Source: Agelas oroides
Lineage: Eukaryota > Porifera > Demospongiae > Agelasida > Agelasidae
Direction of reading: 5' to 3'
DNA: 64,000 nucleotides
NCBI GenBank assembly: GCA_949130485.1
Contig: OX422196.1
Span: forward strand, 5,732,814-5,796,813
In this document: one piece after another, positions 23,191-34,979 of the stretch
How the letters are laid out: each line of letters begins with the position of its first letter
Position numbering within the stretch: position 1 is the first letter of the stretch
Notes under the pieces: generated by a model
The model's database searches: none
What the model was told of the DNA's origin: nothing
The model's input: the letters and a program-made list of their open reading frames with translations, nothing else
Program-made: the position numbers and the translations under genes

Positions 23191-26040
23191 CTGGCGGTAT
23201 ATTATCAAAGCCTGTAGCTGTTGACATACGTAGCTCATGCTGTTGCTGAAAGGATGGACATTCACTTCCTGGCTGTTTTTAGCCTGTACCTATTGGCTTA
23301 GGTGCTTACTAGAGGGCACACATGGCCCAGAACAGTAAAGTGTCATAAGATATGGAAAAATGTAGTTTTTTGCCACTTCACAGAGTAACAAATTCAACAA
23401 GACTGTTTGGTCTTAATTTTTTTTGTCAGTATAAAGTACTTCAATTTATGAGCTATGTCATTTTTGATCAAGAAATAGGAGTAAGGAAAAGAAGCAACAT
23501 AAAACGAAGATGGCAGAGGAGAGATGTCTGCACATGCAGGAAAATAATATGTCTCTGCACGTACACTACACCAAATTTCTCTCTTTTTTTCAGTACTCTG
23601 GATGCTGTGAACAGTCACGAAAATACTGCTGGGCAGACAGGCAGTAGTGGAGGAAGATAATTCAGATTAGAGGGGCTGTGTAATGAGTGCATGCCCCTAA
23701 CAATGTCAGAAGCACCAAATTACAGAGGGTTTAAGTCAAAAATTATCATAAAATCAAAATTTGCTATTGCTGTGAAAATGGCTATTTTTGGAAGTTCTGT
23801 GATGAACATGCCTTCCAAGGATGTTTATTCGAAGAAAATCTACTGCGCTGTTCCTGAGATATCAGGCATTGAAGTTTCCGTTTTAATTATTCCCATCGGT
23901 TATATTGGCTAGAAGTGGCAGAGGACAATTCACTTCTGCCCTCAGTCATAATTATCTTTCAGCAGTCTCTATTGTGCCAAGAATGACATTTTCAAGCCAG
24001 AGATGCTTCTCAGCGCCAAGTCAGTGCGTGCATAGGAAATCGAGGGCACCAAATTCAAATTGGAGCCTGTTTTGACTAATCTATAGACCAATCTTTTGAC
24101 CTCAGTCTGACCTATGTATCAGGTACAGCTTTGTAACATCCAGAATCGTGATCAGCAAGCCAAATTACCTTGTTTTGTCCAACAAAACTTCCTGGATTAC
24201 TGGAGTCCAATGATCTGCATTCAGCAATACGTCTTGTGCAGCAGGACGCTTTCATTGTTGCTACAGTCCACTAGCACTACGAAGATTCAAAACACTTAAA
24301 TAAGCTTAAATTGCTTAAACTAAAGATAGTGGCTTTGTCTGTGTGGTAGTTATCTGAGTAACTTTCCAAGTATATGGCAAGCTGTACTTAGCAGCTGACC
24401 AGCAGCCTGTGTTTTGTGGAAATGTCAAGGCTGCTGCTTTTCCCTCCAGGTTCTAGGTTCACTGTGATATCGTTTTGTTCCCAAGCCAGTATCCATCACG
24501 TGCAGTTTGGAAAAGTGGGAGAGGGCCTGGTAGGTTTTCTCATGTGAGCATGATGTAATCAGTTTCACATGTCGACTTCTCATTCAACAGCAGTTGCTGT
24601 GCATGACATTCACCTCCAGCCAGCTAGATACTTTGTGGCATGTTGCCTTAATCATATGAGCCCCAGACACTCATGCACAAACAAGTCTTACTGCCGTCTT
24701 TCTACTTGTGACATCATTCATGACCAGACTCTCTCCTGCGTTTCTGTGCAGCAAGTGATGGAAAACTGGATGCAGGCCTAGAATGAGGCCAAGCTATGCA
24801 CATGATACTCTTAAGATTAAGTTGAATTTGAAATGCAGTAGAATGTGACTTACTGATTGAGTTGGAATTAGTTTGCCTATTAGCCTAGTTCCCAGGCTGT
24901 GTGGGAGGACAGAAACGGCCTGGTATCGACTGCTTGTGCATGCGTGACTACCGTATTTCTTCGATCAGACGCCGTGGCTACTATTTATTTCACAGCTCGT
25001 TTTTGTACAGCTACTATTCGAGGGCGGTGTTTATTTCTTTGAAAGCCTGCAGACATCAGCGACTGCTGGATAAGGTACATACAGTGATACAGTGACGAAT
25101 ATTAGAAGCTGTCAGTAGTATATGCAGCTTCCCAGTTCTGCTGTCAGCCATGGAAACAAGTCGTACAACACGAACAGCCCTAGTGCTAGCCTGGTGACCA
25201 TCGTCAGAAAATATTCGCACATGTGTGCGTGTGCCACATATACACTGTACTAGCCACGGCTACTATTCAAGGGCAGCATTTATTTCGCTCAGAGCTTCTG
25301 ATTGTGCGGCTACTAATTCAGGGCGGCGTCTGTTCAAGGAAATATGGTTTCCCCAGAAAAACCTGGGAATTTGTATACGTTTGGAAATCATCAGTAAATT
25401 TAATCGATATGTCCAAAATATTTCTGTATAATCAAAAGATGGACATCTTGTATGGTCTATTGCCAGTTCAACCCAAAGGAGATGAAGGTTATTCACCATG
25501 TATACAAGGCAAAAGATGCTTTCTCGCGGCTACCAACTACTTTTGGTAAGTGAGTATGCTATGAGGTGCTTCCATTTGCATATTTGACCACAAACACAGC
25601 GAGTGTTGGAGTTGGGTACAGGGCATGGTAGCAAAGGTGTTTTGATTTGGTAGTTTTGCCGTTGGTATCACTTACGATTGCCAAAATTATCAGCATTGCT
25701 TAATTTTATTCGGCTGTCTATGTATACTACTTTTGAATCTCTTGTCTGGATATTCTTTCTACATGAGCAAGCTACAAGAATGTTAAAATTTTATGTACTA
25801 AGTATAGCGGAAATGGCTGTGCATGCACAAGCAGCTAATACTAGGCCATTTGTGAGAAGGATCTAGGGTCCAGAGTGGGGTACATATCGAACAATTGCAA
25901 TGGTGTTGCTTAACCAACGGCCAAATCTGCACTGCAAGTCTAAAAAAGTAGCTATGCAGATATATTATACGTCTAGTTATATTAACAGGAGCAAATATTG
26001 GGGGCGAGTTCCTCAAGGGCTAGAATTGAGGGGCTATACC
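23191..26040. other. Repeat-rich intergenic stretch, no gene recognised
   Basis: Holds fragments of the TTCCCAGGC family (24479-24535, 24890-24925) and two related blocks near 24955-25040 and 25255-25340 that share GGCTACTATT and AGGGCGG motifs. ORFs are short and match nothing I know. Confidence 0.4.
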
Positions 26041-26600
26041 CCCCCCCCCCCCCATTTATCCACCTTGCACACAGGTGTCACACTCTAACACCAGAAATAA
26101 AAATAAAAAAAAGGAAGAAAGAAAGGTCTGACTGTCAGGTCTGGAGCGTGTTAAAATCTAAGCCTGATGCGCCTCACGCTTTGCGCTCGCCGCACCCTCC
26201 CCATCGAACATGCCAGCTTGGTATCCGCTTCGGCTGGATCCCTGGCAGCTCAGCCTTAAGTACTCGAACTCAGCCACTGCATTGCCAAGTGACTCGGTAG
26301 CTCAGTTGGTTAGAGCATGGCAGGCCATTTGCCAGGTCGCGGGTTCGAGTCCCTCCCTGAGTCACTGTCACTTTCTTTTTCCCCTCTTTATTTTCTCGTC
26401 TTTATTCCTCACCTTTCTCTCTGACTTTGACTTAGGTTAAGGTCTGACTGTCAGGTCTGGAGCGTGTTAAAATCTGAGCCTGATGCGCTTCGCGCTCGCC
26501 GCACCCCCCATCCCCCCCCCATTTATCCACCTTGCACACAGGTGTCACAGTCTAACACCAGAAATATAAATAAATAAAAAAAAGAAAGAAAGGGTAAACA
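26041..26600. repeat. Duplicated segments around a tRNA-like core (SINE-like cluster)
   Basis: Block A (CATTTATCCACCTTGCACAC, AGGTGTCACA, A-rich tail) occurs at 26053-26125 and 26520-26600. Block B (GGTCTGACTGTCAGGTCTGG, GAGCGTGTTAAAATCT) occurs at 26126-26205 and 26441-26508. The order is A-B-tRNA-like-B-A on one strand. Duplication around a tRNA-derived unit suggests insertion with rearrangement. Confidence 0.65.
26291..26363 (+). pseudogene. tRNA-like sequence with intact Pol III boxes
   Basis: GACTCGG pairs with CTGAGTC as a 7-bp acceptor stem. The D arm is GCTC..GAGC, the anticodon stem TGGCA/TGCCA and the T arm contains GGTTCGAGTCC. The A box TAGCTCAGTTGG and B box match Pol III consensus exactly. 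However, the anticodon loop GGCCATT lacks U33 and there is one extra base between the T and acceptor stems. It is more likely a tRNA-derived SINE head or pseudogene (nominal anticodon CCA) than a working tRNA. Confidence 0.6.
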
Positions 26601-27552
26601 GAACGACCATACACCCTCCCCATACTGCACAACAGATACATGGGCTACACCTACTATAAACACCTTAGCATGTGGTACATAAATGCATGACATAAAAGTA
26701 TGCACTCCTCATTTTGTGCATTACATGCTTAATTTACGTACCCTACTGTATGTAAAGACAATGACAAGCTAGGGCAATAATCAAGTTGGTTACTTACTGT
26801 ATGGCAGAAAAACGATAGAACAACAGTGGACTGGCATGCAAGCAGCAGAGTGATACACTTTACATCTGTCCACGAGCAGGAAAGATAAATGGCAGCTCAG
26901 TCTCACTGTACGGAGACTCCACAGCGAACGTGAGCTTCATACCTTTCCACACTGCACTTCACCATCTTCCAACTCTCAGTGCAGCCACAAAACACTAAGA
27001 ATGTCTCCACACGAGGTGCATTATGTGCTTGCAAATACTCTGTTATACTTTGTTATATCACAGCAATCAGCTGTTCAAATGGCCAAGGATCACTACCCCC
27101 ATTGGTAAAGTTATCAGGAGACAAGTGGGACTTCACAGACAGAAAAGACCTCCCATCAAAGATACCAAGTATCCAATTGCATGTGCAAAAAAAGCAACAG
27201 GTGTGCCACTACGCATGTGCAAAGGACTTTAAACTTTGAAGTTTGATTTTCAAAGACTGCAAAGATAACCAGTCAGAAAATCCATTAAACATAGCCCTAG
27301 TGTTTGGAAGGAAACCACATATTTGATGACCAAACACATTTGCTGTTTTTTGATACCACATACGTAGCCCGCAGAGATCTACTTTTGCAGTTCAGCGATC
27401 AATGACTATGCCACCAAATGTAGGACTTGTTGCTACCCGTGTATGCCGGAACAATAAATATTGTATTCTATATACACAGGTTAATTAGAACAAGATTTGT
27501 GGTATGCAGTGTATCTCACATAATTTTCCTATTCGAAGTATAGAGTATCCCT

Positions 27553-27701
27553 AGCCTCGTTCCCAGGCCTTCCCACTGTCCAGTTTTCGATCATTTGCAG
27601 TAGGCCTTCCCACCGTCCAGTTTTTGATCGCTTGCAGTATGTATTTGCATACTGCAAGCGATCAAAAACTGGACGGTGGGAAGGCCTAGGAGCGAGGCTA
27701 G
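27553..27701. repeat. Palindromic element with an 88-bp perfect hairpin
   Basis: 27601-27641 and 27648-27688 are reverse complements (41-bp arms, 6-bp loop). The element is bounded by TAGCCTCGTTCCCAGGCC on the left and GGAGCGAGGCTA on the right, placing it in the TTCCCAGGC family. A diverged direct copy of the left arm lies at 27571-27600. Confidence 0.85.
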
Positions 27702-27780
27702 AGTATCCCCACAATAGCCAGGGTTTCATACAGGATTTTTCGAGGGGGGGGAATTAGATGCGTCCAAAGGGTGAGCCTAT

Positions 27781-28240
27781 AATTGGGGTGAGCCTGAGCG
27801 AGCCCCACACTAGCGGGACTGCTTTGCAAGACGCATGTGTATGTCTGTCTGTCTGCTTGCGGCCATATACCGTAAATTTTAAATGTGCATAAATATTTCC
27901 CAAAAATTGAACGTCCTCATGCAAGGCAATGCTGGGCCAGCTACTGCCAGAGTGCAGCGTCGGCAACCATAGCGGAGACGGCTCAAGTTCAAGCACGTAC
28001 GGCACCTTACTTCTTGTTTGTCACGGCAGCTACGGACCGACCATCAACAGCAGGCTGCTCGCAGACCGTACGAATTATACACGCCAGGTTGAGATCGCCG
28101 GCTTCAGGTAAGGTCCGTGCATGAACGGCACTCATAAACGCTAGCGATTCAGCTCATGATTTCAGCATGAAGTTTAGTCTATTCATGTGTAGCCATGGTA
28201 GCTGCTTGCTCAGGCTCTCCCCCACAATGTTCTACATTTT
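27781..28240. repeat. Dispersed repeat family A, copy 3 (short)
   Basis: Head ATTGGGGTGAGCCTGAGCGA and GCCCCACACTAG, tail CCCCACAATGTTCTACATTT. The middle differs from copies 1 and 2. Confidence 0.6.
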
Positions 28241-30448
28241 CTAGTTATGCTGTACTTTGTTATTGTGTTGTATACCCTATTGTACCTGTTGAGGTAATTA
28301 CAACATCATAGGGAAACTCTGATGGGGAGGGGGGGGGGGGGGGGGGGGCTCTGTATGACACCCTGATAGCTGATTGTAAAAATTTTCCATGTGCTACAAC
28401 TGAAGATCTAGTTTAGTGCCCAGCATGCCACACCCCCTACTGGCTGTCAGCACCTTGGTATGGCTTTATTCACCCTGCAAATGGATGCTCTTCAAGTGAA
28501 AGCAGTAAACCAGTGAATGCCATAGCCTCTTTTCCTGGCCCCCAACTTTTTTTGTCGCTTGTAGTACTGGAATGAGGCTAGTAAACACAAACTTTGCTAT
28601 GAACACATGTCTGAAGTCCGCCCAGCATGCCACATCCCCTACTCCGCATATGCCCTGTCTCAACCATATCTAAGTAGTTGACTGTATTAATGTGCTGATT
28701 CCAACATTGACAGTACAGACAGATGAACAAAACTGATGCTTTGCGCATGTGCCATGGGGTAAATATGTCAACGTGAAGCCAGAGAAAGCCAGTTTATGAG
28801 GCAAGTTACAGTTATTAACATGCCTGAGAAGAGAACATGGAGTGGGAAATATTACTATGCTGCTTGAAACTCACATGTACAGTAGCTAGAAACCCTCTAT
28901 TTCAAGTGAGTATATTGAAGACACTTATATATACACCATGTAGATATTCCACACACACCTTCTCAATGTAAATTAACCCCTAAAATCAGGACACCTCTTT
29001 AATCATAAGATTCTATTTTACCCCAAGATGTGCAGAATAGAGGGGATCCACTGGACAATTCCACATAGCTTTGTTCCCATGCTCCTCCGTTGGACCTAGC
29101 TGTTTGGTCGTACATTATGTGACTGGATAGTGGGGAGGGACATGAAAATAAGTCTATTCCAGCACTAAATGAAGCAAGTCCACTGAAAAACGAGTAGCTC
29201 TGGCAGTTTAGGCTCTAGGGGGACTAAGGTAGCAGGTGGGGTGTGAGTAAGATCACAAGTAGGCACGCTCCACCTAGGGGGGTCTGGAGGCATGCCCCCC
29301 CCCCCCAAGAAATTTTTTTACATTCTAGGTTCTGAGATGGGTTCTAGTGCAATCTGAGTCAGTTAGAGCTTTCATGCCCGCCAGTCTGATAGTGATCCCG
29401 GCCCATAGACCATTCTTGAGATATCGAAGTTTTTAGGCCAACTTCCAGTTGACGAAGGCGACAACGGCAGCGACGACAACGAAAAATCTCAATTGAACGA
29501 AGGTATAGCCTCGCTTCGCTCAGAATTAATGAAATTTTGTATCATCCAAGCATATACCAGGGCGTGGGGCAGAGAAAGTTTGGGGGGGGGGCTCCATCCC
29601 CCCCATAAAACCGCCACTGAGCTCCAGTAACACTTCAATGAATTCTTTCACTTCTACATAATAACAACCAATCTGTCTATATTTATATCAAAGCACTGGT
29701 CCTCAGCCTTGCCCCCTGCGGTAATGAGGGGAAGAGCCTGGTATGTTTTGCCACATGTGTGACATCAAGGGTAGACATGATGTGACATATGCACTCTCAT
29801 AACTACCATATACAGTGAATAAATACGGCTTTAGTATGGTATGTTACCTTTATGTTTGCAATTGGCAATGCATTACCTTCCCACTGAACTGGTCCAACCA
29901 ACCCCAATGTGGACCGCTTTCAGTATCAGGGTTTGGTGATGCTCGGTAGGTTTCCAAGTGCACGTGGAATGCATTAAATGCAGAACGTCACGAGAATAAT
30001 ATTCCATAAAGCCATTAATTAAGTAGGCACTAGCATGGTCAACAAACTTCGACAATTCAGCAGTTTCATACATTGAGGTTCGCTCATAGTCATGCGACCA
30101 TAGCCAATCAGATTGTCTACACGGCGATGTAGCACACGGAAACCTACTGAGCATCACCAGACCCTTCCTTCCTCGTGCGTGATACTCCATGCTGGGGTTG
30201 GTTGGGTCTGGTTTGTGAGACTAAAAACGTGAGTGTACAAGTCGTATCTAACATGCATCTACCTTTAGTATTACACATGATAAATGTACCAGGCTCTTCC
30301 CCTCCTTATTGTAGGGAAAGCCTGCATGTGAACCAGGTTAACAGATGTCCATATCACATTTAGAATCTGGTGATATGAGACCAGTGTACATTGTGGGGAA
30401 AGCATATGTAGCTACATACATGCAGGCATGCAGTAAAGATGGTCAAAC
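28241..30448. other. Intergenic, low complexity and repeat fragments
   Basis: Contains long homopolymers (G-run near 28327-28349, C-run near 29297-29309) and a repeat fragment near 30158-30215. A 105-codon minus-strand ORF at 29873-30190 overlaps that fragment and shows no family motif, so I do not call it. Confidence 0.4.
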
Positions 30449-31505
30449 CTTGCTCTAATCTCCTTGCTGATGCTGAAGATGCACTTGTATCTATTTGCAT
30501 ACTTTCCACTGTTGCATTGGTGCTGAGGAACAGAAGAAAGCAGAAACAACAACATTATAATGCACCTATCAATGTTATGCCCCACACCCTCCAAATCGGG
30601 CTATAGTGGGGCAATGGGGGGGGGGGGGGGGGGGGGGGGGTAGGACAAGTTCTAAGAATCACGTGACAAAATTACATTCCATTGTTAGGTATGCGGAAAG
30701 TTCACAGGGATTAAACAAGTAAGCGCTCGTAGCATCAAAGTTTGCTGAGGGATCAATGGGGATCAATGCTACATTGTTAGAAAGTCGCCTGGATATGAGT
30801 GAGCCCACCTTCCATGCTGAGAAAACTGCATGTTACCGATTACACTTTAGTGCGGCAAACTACTCTCAAAAACTGCACAAAAAGGACTCAATAAGGGCTG
30901 CAGTGCACAGAATCAGACGATTTCACTGAGTATTACATGATCAGATTGTTGAATGCATGAGTTTGTCCTACCCCCCTGGTGGGGCAAGGTGGGGATTTGA
31001 CTAATTAAATCACCAATTGGCCCTATAGTAGTGCAGACCCTGTAATCAAATCCCCTCGAAAAAGATGCGAGGTTACTGGGGATTTGATAAATAGAGTTTC
31101 ACTATGCAGTCTGAGGTAATCAAATTCCCGGCTATTGGGGCACTGTCTTCAGTCAAACCCCCATGTAATCCCCATCAACTGCCCATTGTAGTCCATGGGG
31201 GATAACATTGATAGGCGCATAAAGGACCCTATACTGGCTTCGGTTCAATCTGTCTCCTCTTACCTTTCCATGTCGCCAACACTAGCATCAGGAATGACGA
31301 TCGATCCTTCGTACAGGGAGAGCAAATGGGCAGCAAAGTCGCAGTGAGTCTCGAATTCTCCCCGACCCTTCAGGGCATTCCATTTGTGGAGCACTTCGGA
31401 GGTGCAGCGGAACTGCAAGGTCAATTTATTCGCACGGTTTTCGGGAGGGGCTTTCTTTGAACGTCCTCGCCTACCATGATCTCCATCGGTCCGCACACCT
31501 TGCAT
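30449..31505 (-). CDS. Unidentified protein, first two exons
   Basis: Exon 31505-31264 begins with ATG and ends at a good donor (GTAAGA). It encodes a basic N-terminus (GRRGRSKKAPPENRANKL), then a block with LQFRCTSEVLHKWNALK and FAAHLLSLYEGS that reads like a folded helical domain. Exon 30522-30449 joins in the correct phase (2) after a TCCTCAG acceptor and adds a Ser/Ala-rich stretch, but its donor (GTTTGA) is weak. I do not recognise the family. Downstream exons would lie below 30449 and I could not find them. A 24-base G-run at 30618-30641 lies in the intron. Confidence 0.4.
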
Positions 31506-31830
31506 CGTTCAAGTTGCTTTGTGAGAGACGACAACTTTGGCACTGCGCACTTAAACATGTAGCAACACCAGCAATATTTACTACAAGAAAATCACATATA
31601 TACAACATTTATCGTGTGACACATGCACGTCACTGGTACTCAACGTATTTTGTCACTCCCATATAGCTTGCCTGAGTTTGTATCTGTCAACGTTTCAGTT
31701 ACCTGATTACACTGTATAACACAGTGAGTTATACGTGATTATCTGCTGTGTCTGCCTCCGTTATCCCACTGAGTGTCATGCCAGTGTGTCGTCACAGTTT
31801 TGTTAAGTTGACGAATTTTAGGCTGAAAAA

Positions 31831-32920
31831 TTAAAAACGCGGGCAATGTTAGTTTAACAACTAACACACGAAACTTTGATTACAAGGTTGGTTCAAACTT
31901 ATGCTTGTCCTATGAGACATGCAGTATCACGTTAGCTTGTGTTGCCTCTGAGAGGGTAGCCCAAGCAGGTGATCAAGCCAATTTGGCATCCTCGATTCCT
32001 TCCAGGTGATCATGCTAAACTTGTCTATTTATTCTCAGAATCTGGCAACTATTACACTGCCTCAAATAGGAAAATGAACATGTCAATCGTCCAATGGAAG
32101 AGCCATTTTCATTTATACCAGACATCATCAGCTGGGCTGTGGTAACCGAGAGATTTGGACTGCTATGTCATAAAATGTAGTCAAGTGGCTGTCCTTATCC
32201 ATGCATGCTGCCTTGTGTCACTGTGTGTGCAGTGGTGTAGCCGGGTTTTTTCCATGCCAAAAGATATGGAATACATAGGTAATTAGTGCTTAATTCTTTG
32301 CTTTTTACATATCTATATGCATGTTACTGGAAGCATTCTCGGCAATACTGCTTGTACTGCGAGTACCATTAATAACCATTAATGGTACTCGCAGTACAAG
32401 CAGTATTGCCGAGAATGCTTCCAGTAACATGCATATAGATATGTAAAAAGCAAAGAATTAAGCACTAATTACCTATGTATTCCATATCTTTTGGCATGGA
32501 AAAAACCCGGCTACACCACTGCACACACAGTGACACAAGGCAGCATGCATGGATAAGGACAGCCACTTGACTACATTTTATGACATAGCAGTCCAAATCT
32601 CTCGGTTACCACAGCCCAGCTGATGATGTCTGGTATAAATGAAAATGGCTCTTCCATTGGACGATTGACATGTTCATTTTCCTATTTGAGGCAGTGTAAT
32701 AGTTGCCAGATTCTGAGAATAAATAGACAAGTTTAGCATGATCACCTGGAAGGAATCGAGGATGCCAAATTGGCTTGATCACCTGCTTGGGCTACCCTCT
32801 CAGAGGCAACACAAGCTAACGTGATACTGCATGTCTCATAGGACAAGCATAAGTTTGAACCAACCTTGTAATCAAAGTTTCGTGTGTTAGTTGTTAAACT
32901 AACATTGCCCGCGTTTTTAA
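31831..32920. repeat. 1,090-bp palindrome, 543-bp arms, 4-bp spacer
   Basis: The sequence from 31831 to 32373 is the reverse complement of 32378-32920, with the spacer AACC at 32374-32377. I found no mismatch or indel, and the two ends are exactly equidistant from the centre. Outside the arms, CTGAAAAA on the left and TTTTCAG on the right continue imperfectly. Either a foldback element, a very recent inverted duplication, or an assembly artefact. Confidence 0.93.
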
Positions 32921-34298
32921 ACAATTTTCAGAAAATTAATGGCATAGCTAGCTACAGAGCAGCTAGAGCATGGTGGAGGTAGGCTATGAGTCACACACAC
33001 CGAAAGCCTACTAAAGTGATTGCTGCTCTCAGGCAGAGACAAAGGTCATACATTTAGCTATTAATTAAAGAGTGGTTGGCGCAATTGGCAATTAAGAAAG
33101 CTGCTGCTACTGATCATAATGCAGTAGAATCATGCTTGTTATAATATCTTTCTGTTGCTATCTCTGGATTTTTTCTGTTTGATCTTCCATGCAGAGACTG
33201 AAGTATTAATGGTTTTAGGCACCACACACGTAATTGTCACACATGCATGCACCATGTTCTCTGCACTGCATTCATGTTCAATTGGTTTCACTTCCATCAT
33301 TTAGCTACTCTATCCCGTCTGTCAGTGGTTTAAGTGGAGGATCAATGATATGTACACGATGCATACCCAGACAGCTAGTGAATATGGCTGTACATAATTT
33401 AATAGCCTTTTATGTACTAGTTAGACCCATTGATCTTGCAATGCATGTCTAACTACATACATTGCCTATATGCTGGATGCATTGAGTGAGCTTGAGGCTA
33501 GCTAGACCTTCACTTGTCAAAATGATTCTGTGAAGGCAAACTCATGGGTGAGTGACCTCATTAGATTAAAAGTGGCAGTGATTGTGGACTGCCTCATTCC
33601 TCAAAGTATAACAGGTGTCCTACTGCCCTGGAGCCAGTGGAATGACCCCCTCACAATGTAAGTGAGCAAAATTTCATTAGAAAGGTGAGAAAAGCTAAAC
33701 CACATACTCAAGAAGTGAAAAATAGAAATATCCACCAGGTAGCTAGGTGAAGCACCATGCACCATATCTACTTCTGTCACACCTGAGAATACCCAGAGAT
33801 AGCTAACAAGTCTAGCTAGCCTCATTTCCTCCTGGCAATTAGCCAATTACAAGTACTGAGGCAAGCATATTTTATAATAATTATTACTTTGATGCAACAA
33901 GTGTGGTGAGTCAACAGCACAATGTCATTCTAGTTCCCGACCTGGTGATGATGTTTGCAAACCACAGGCACTGATTTCTCCTCAACTCGCAACTGGTAGT
34001 TACCCTGCAAGAAGTCACAAATGGAGAAATTTTTTGAAGCTGTACCTGTCATCTCCGGTCACTCGGGTGCCAGCTTTTGGGCCATTGTTAATATATTGTC
34101 CCTGGTGTCACTATATATACCATTCAAACATGAACTGCATATCTGTCAAGTGTCACTCAACACCAATATTACGTGACCAAACTTAACTGATGGTTTGCCA
34201 CTATGTATTACCTAGTTCTGACCGTATGTGCACAGCCAACAGGTTAGGCGCCAAAATGTGATATTTTTAGTTTTCATATGGGGTTACTAGTATAATTA
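32921..34298. other. Intergenic, no gene recognised
   Basis: AT-rich sequence with only short ORFs on both strands and no splice-bounded exon I can support. Confidence 0.4.
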
Positions 34299-34428
34299 AT
34301 AGCATGGTTTTGAGTGCAATTTGGGATTAATAGCACGAGTGAATGGCTATTAATTGCACGAGCCGAAGCCGAGTGCAAATATGTCATTCACTCATGCTAT
34401 CCCAAATTGTATGAGAAAACATGCTATT
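34299..34428. mobile_element. 130-bp inverted-repeat element
   Basis: AATAGCATGGTTTT at the left is mirrored by AAAACATGCTATT at the right. AATTTGGGAT, AGCACGAGTGAATG and CATTCACTCATGCTATCCCA mirror each other internally, and GCACGAGCCGAAGCCGAGTG lies at the centre. Confidence 0.7.
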
Positions 34429-34498
34429 GATTATGGTATACAAGTTTACAGTACACTGTATAGTTTACAGCAAATTGTTGTCACTTAAAAGTCACTGT

Positions 34499-34660
34499 TC
34501 AATCAGTGAGCTATTACACTTCTGCAGTGTTGACAGTCTGTTTTTCAACCAATCAGAGAGCTATTACATGTTTTTCACTATTGAAAGTCTGTTTTCAACC
34601 AATCAGAGAGCTATTACACTTTTTCACTGTTGCTCAGCCAATCAGTGAGCTAATACACTT
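34499..34660 (+). promoter_or_regulatory. Four phased CAATCAG boxes upstream of PAF1
   Basis: CAATCAG(A/T)GAGCTA occurs at about 34499, 34549, 34599 and 34638. The last three have the full CCAATCAG core of NF-Y sites. Spacing is about 40-50 bp, and each copy is followed by a T-rich block (TTTTTCACT). This is a small tandem repeat 320-480 bp before the PAF1 start codon. A promoter role is inferred from position and motif only. Confidence 0.45.
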
Positions 34661-34845
34661 TTTCACTGTTTACATGTACAAGAAGTACATGTTGCAACAC
34701 TATTTCGCATTTATTTCACTGTTGTTAATGGTATGGACTGTGATACAGTCATATGATTAATAAACTTACCGTTTAACCCACTGATTTCAAAATTTTTCAC
34801 TGGAGACAGACAGACAGACTGAGCCGATCGAGTGCGCAAATACTT

Positions 34846-34859
34846 CGCGCATGCGCGCG
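34846..34859 (+). promoter_or_regulatory. NRF1-type palindrome in PAF1 promoter
   Basis: CGCGCATGCGCGCG contains the perfect NRF1 core GCGCATGCGC and lies about 120-135 bp upstream of the PAF1 ATG at 34980. A weaker relative, GTGCATGCGCA, is at 35623 in intron 1. Confidence 0.6.
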
Positions 34860-34979
34860 AGGGATAATAAGCGTCTGGGATTCGGAACCAGCAAATAAAT
34901 TTTTCAGAATCGGAATGAGTTGCCAGTGATCTATTTGCTTGGCAGGTGGTGATTGTTTCTCGTCCTAACAGTTTGAGCA

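Noticed and set aside
22125..23249. Repetitive array resembling a CRISPR or a repeat protein gene
   Set aside because: Units are nearly identical with no unique spacers, and the genome is eukaryotic. ORFs come from the period; it is a tandem repeat.
29873..30190. 105-codon minus-strand ORF
   Set aside because: Overlaps a dispersed repeat fragment and has no family motif.
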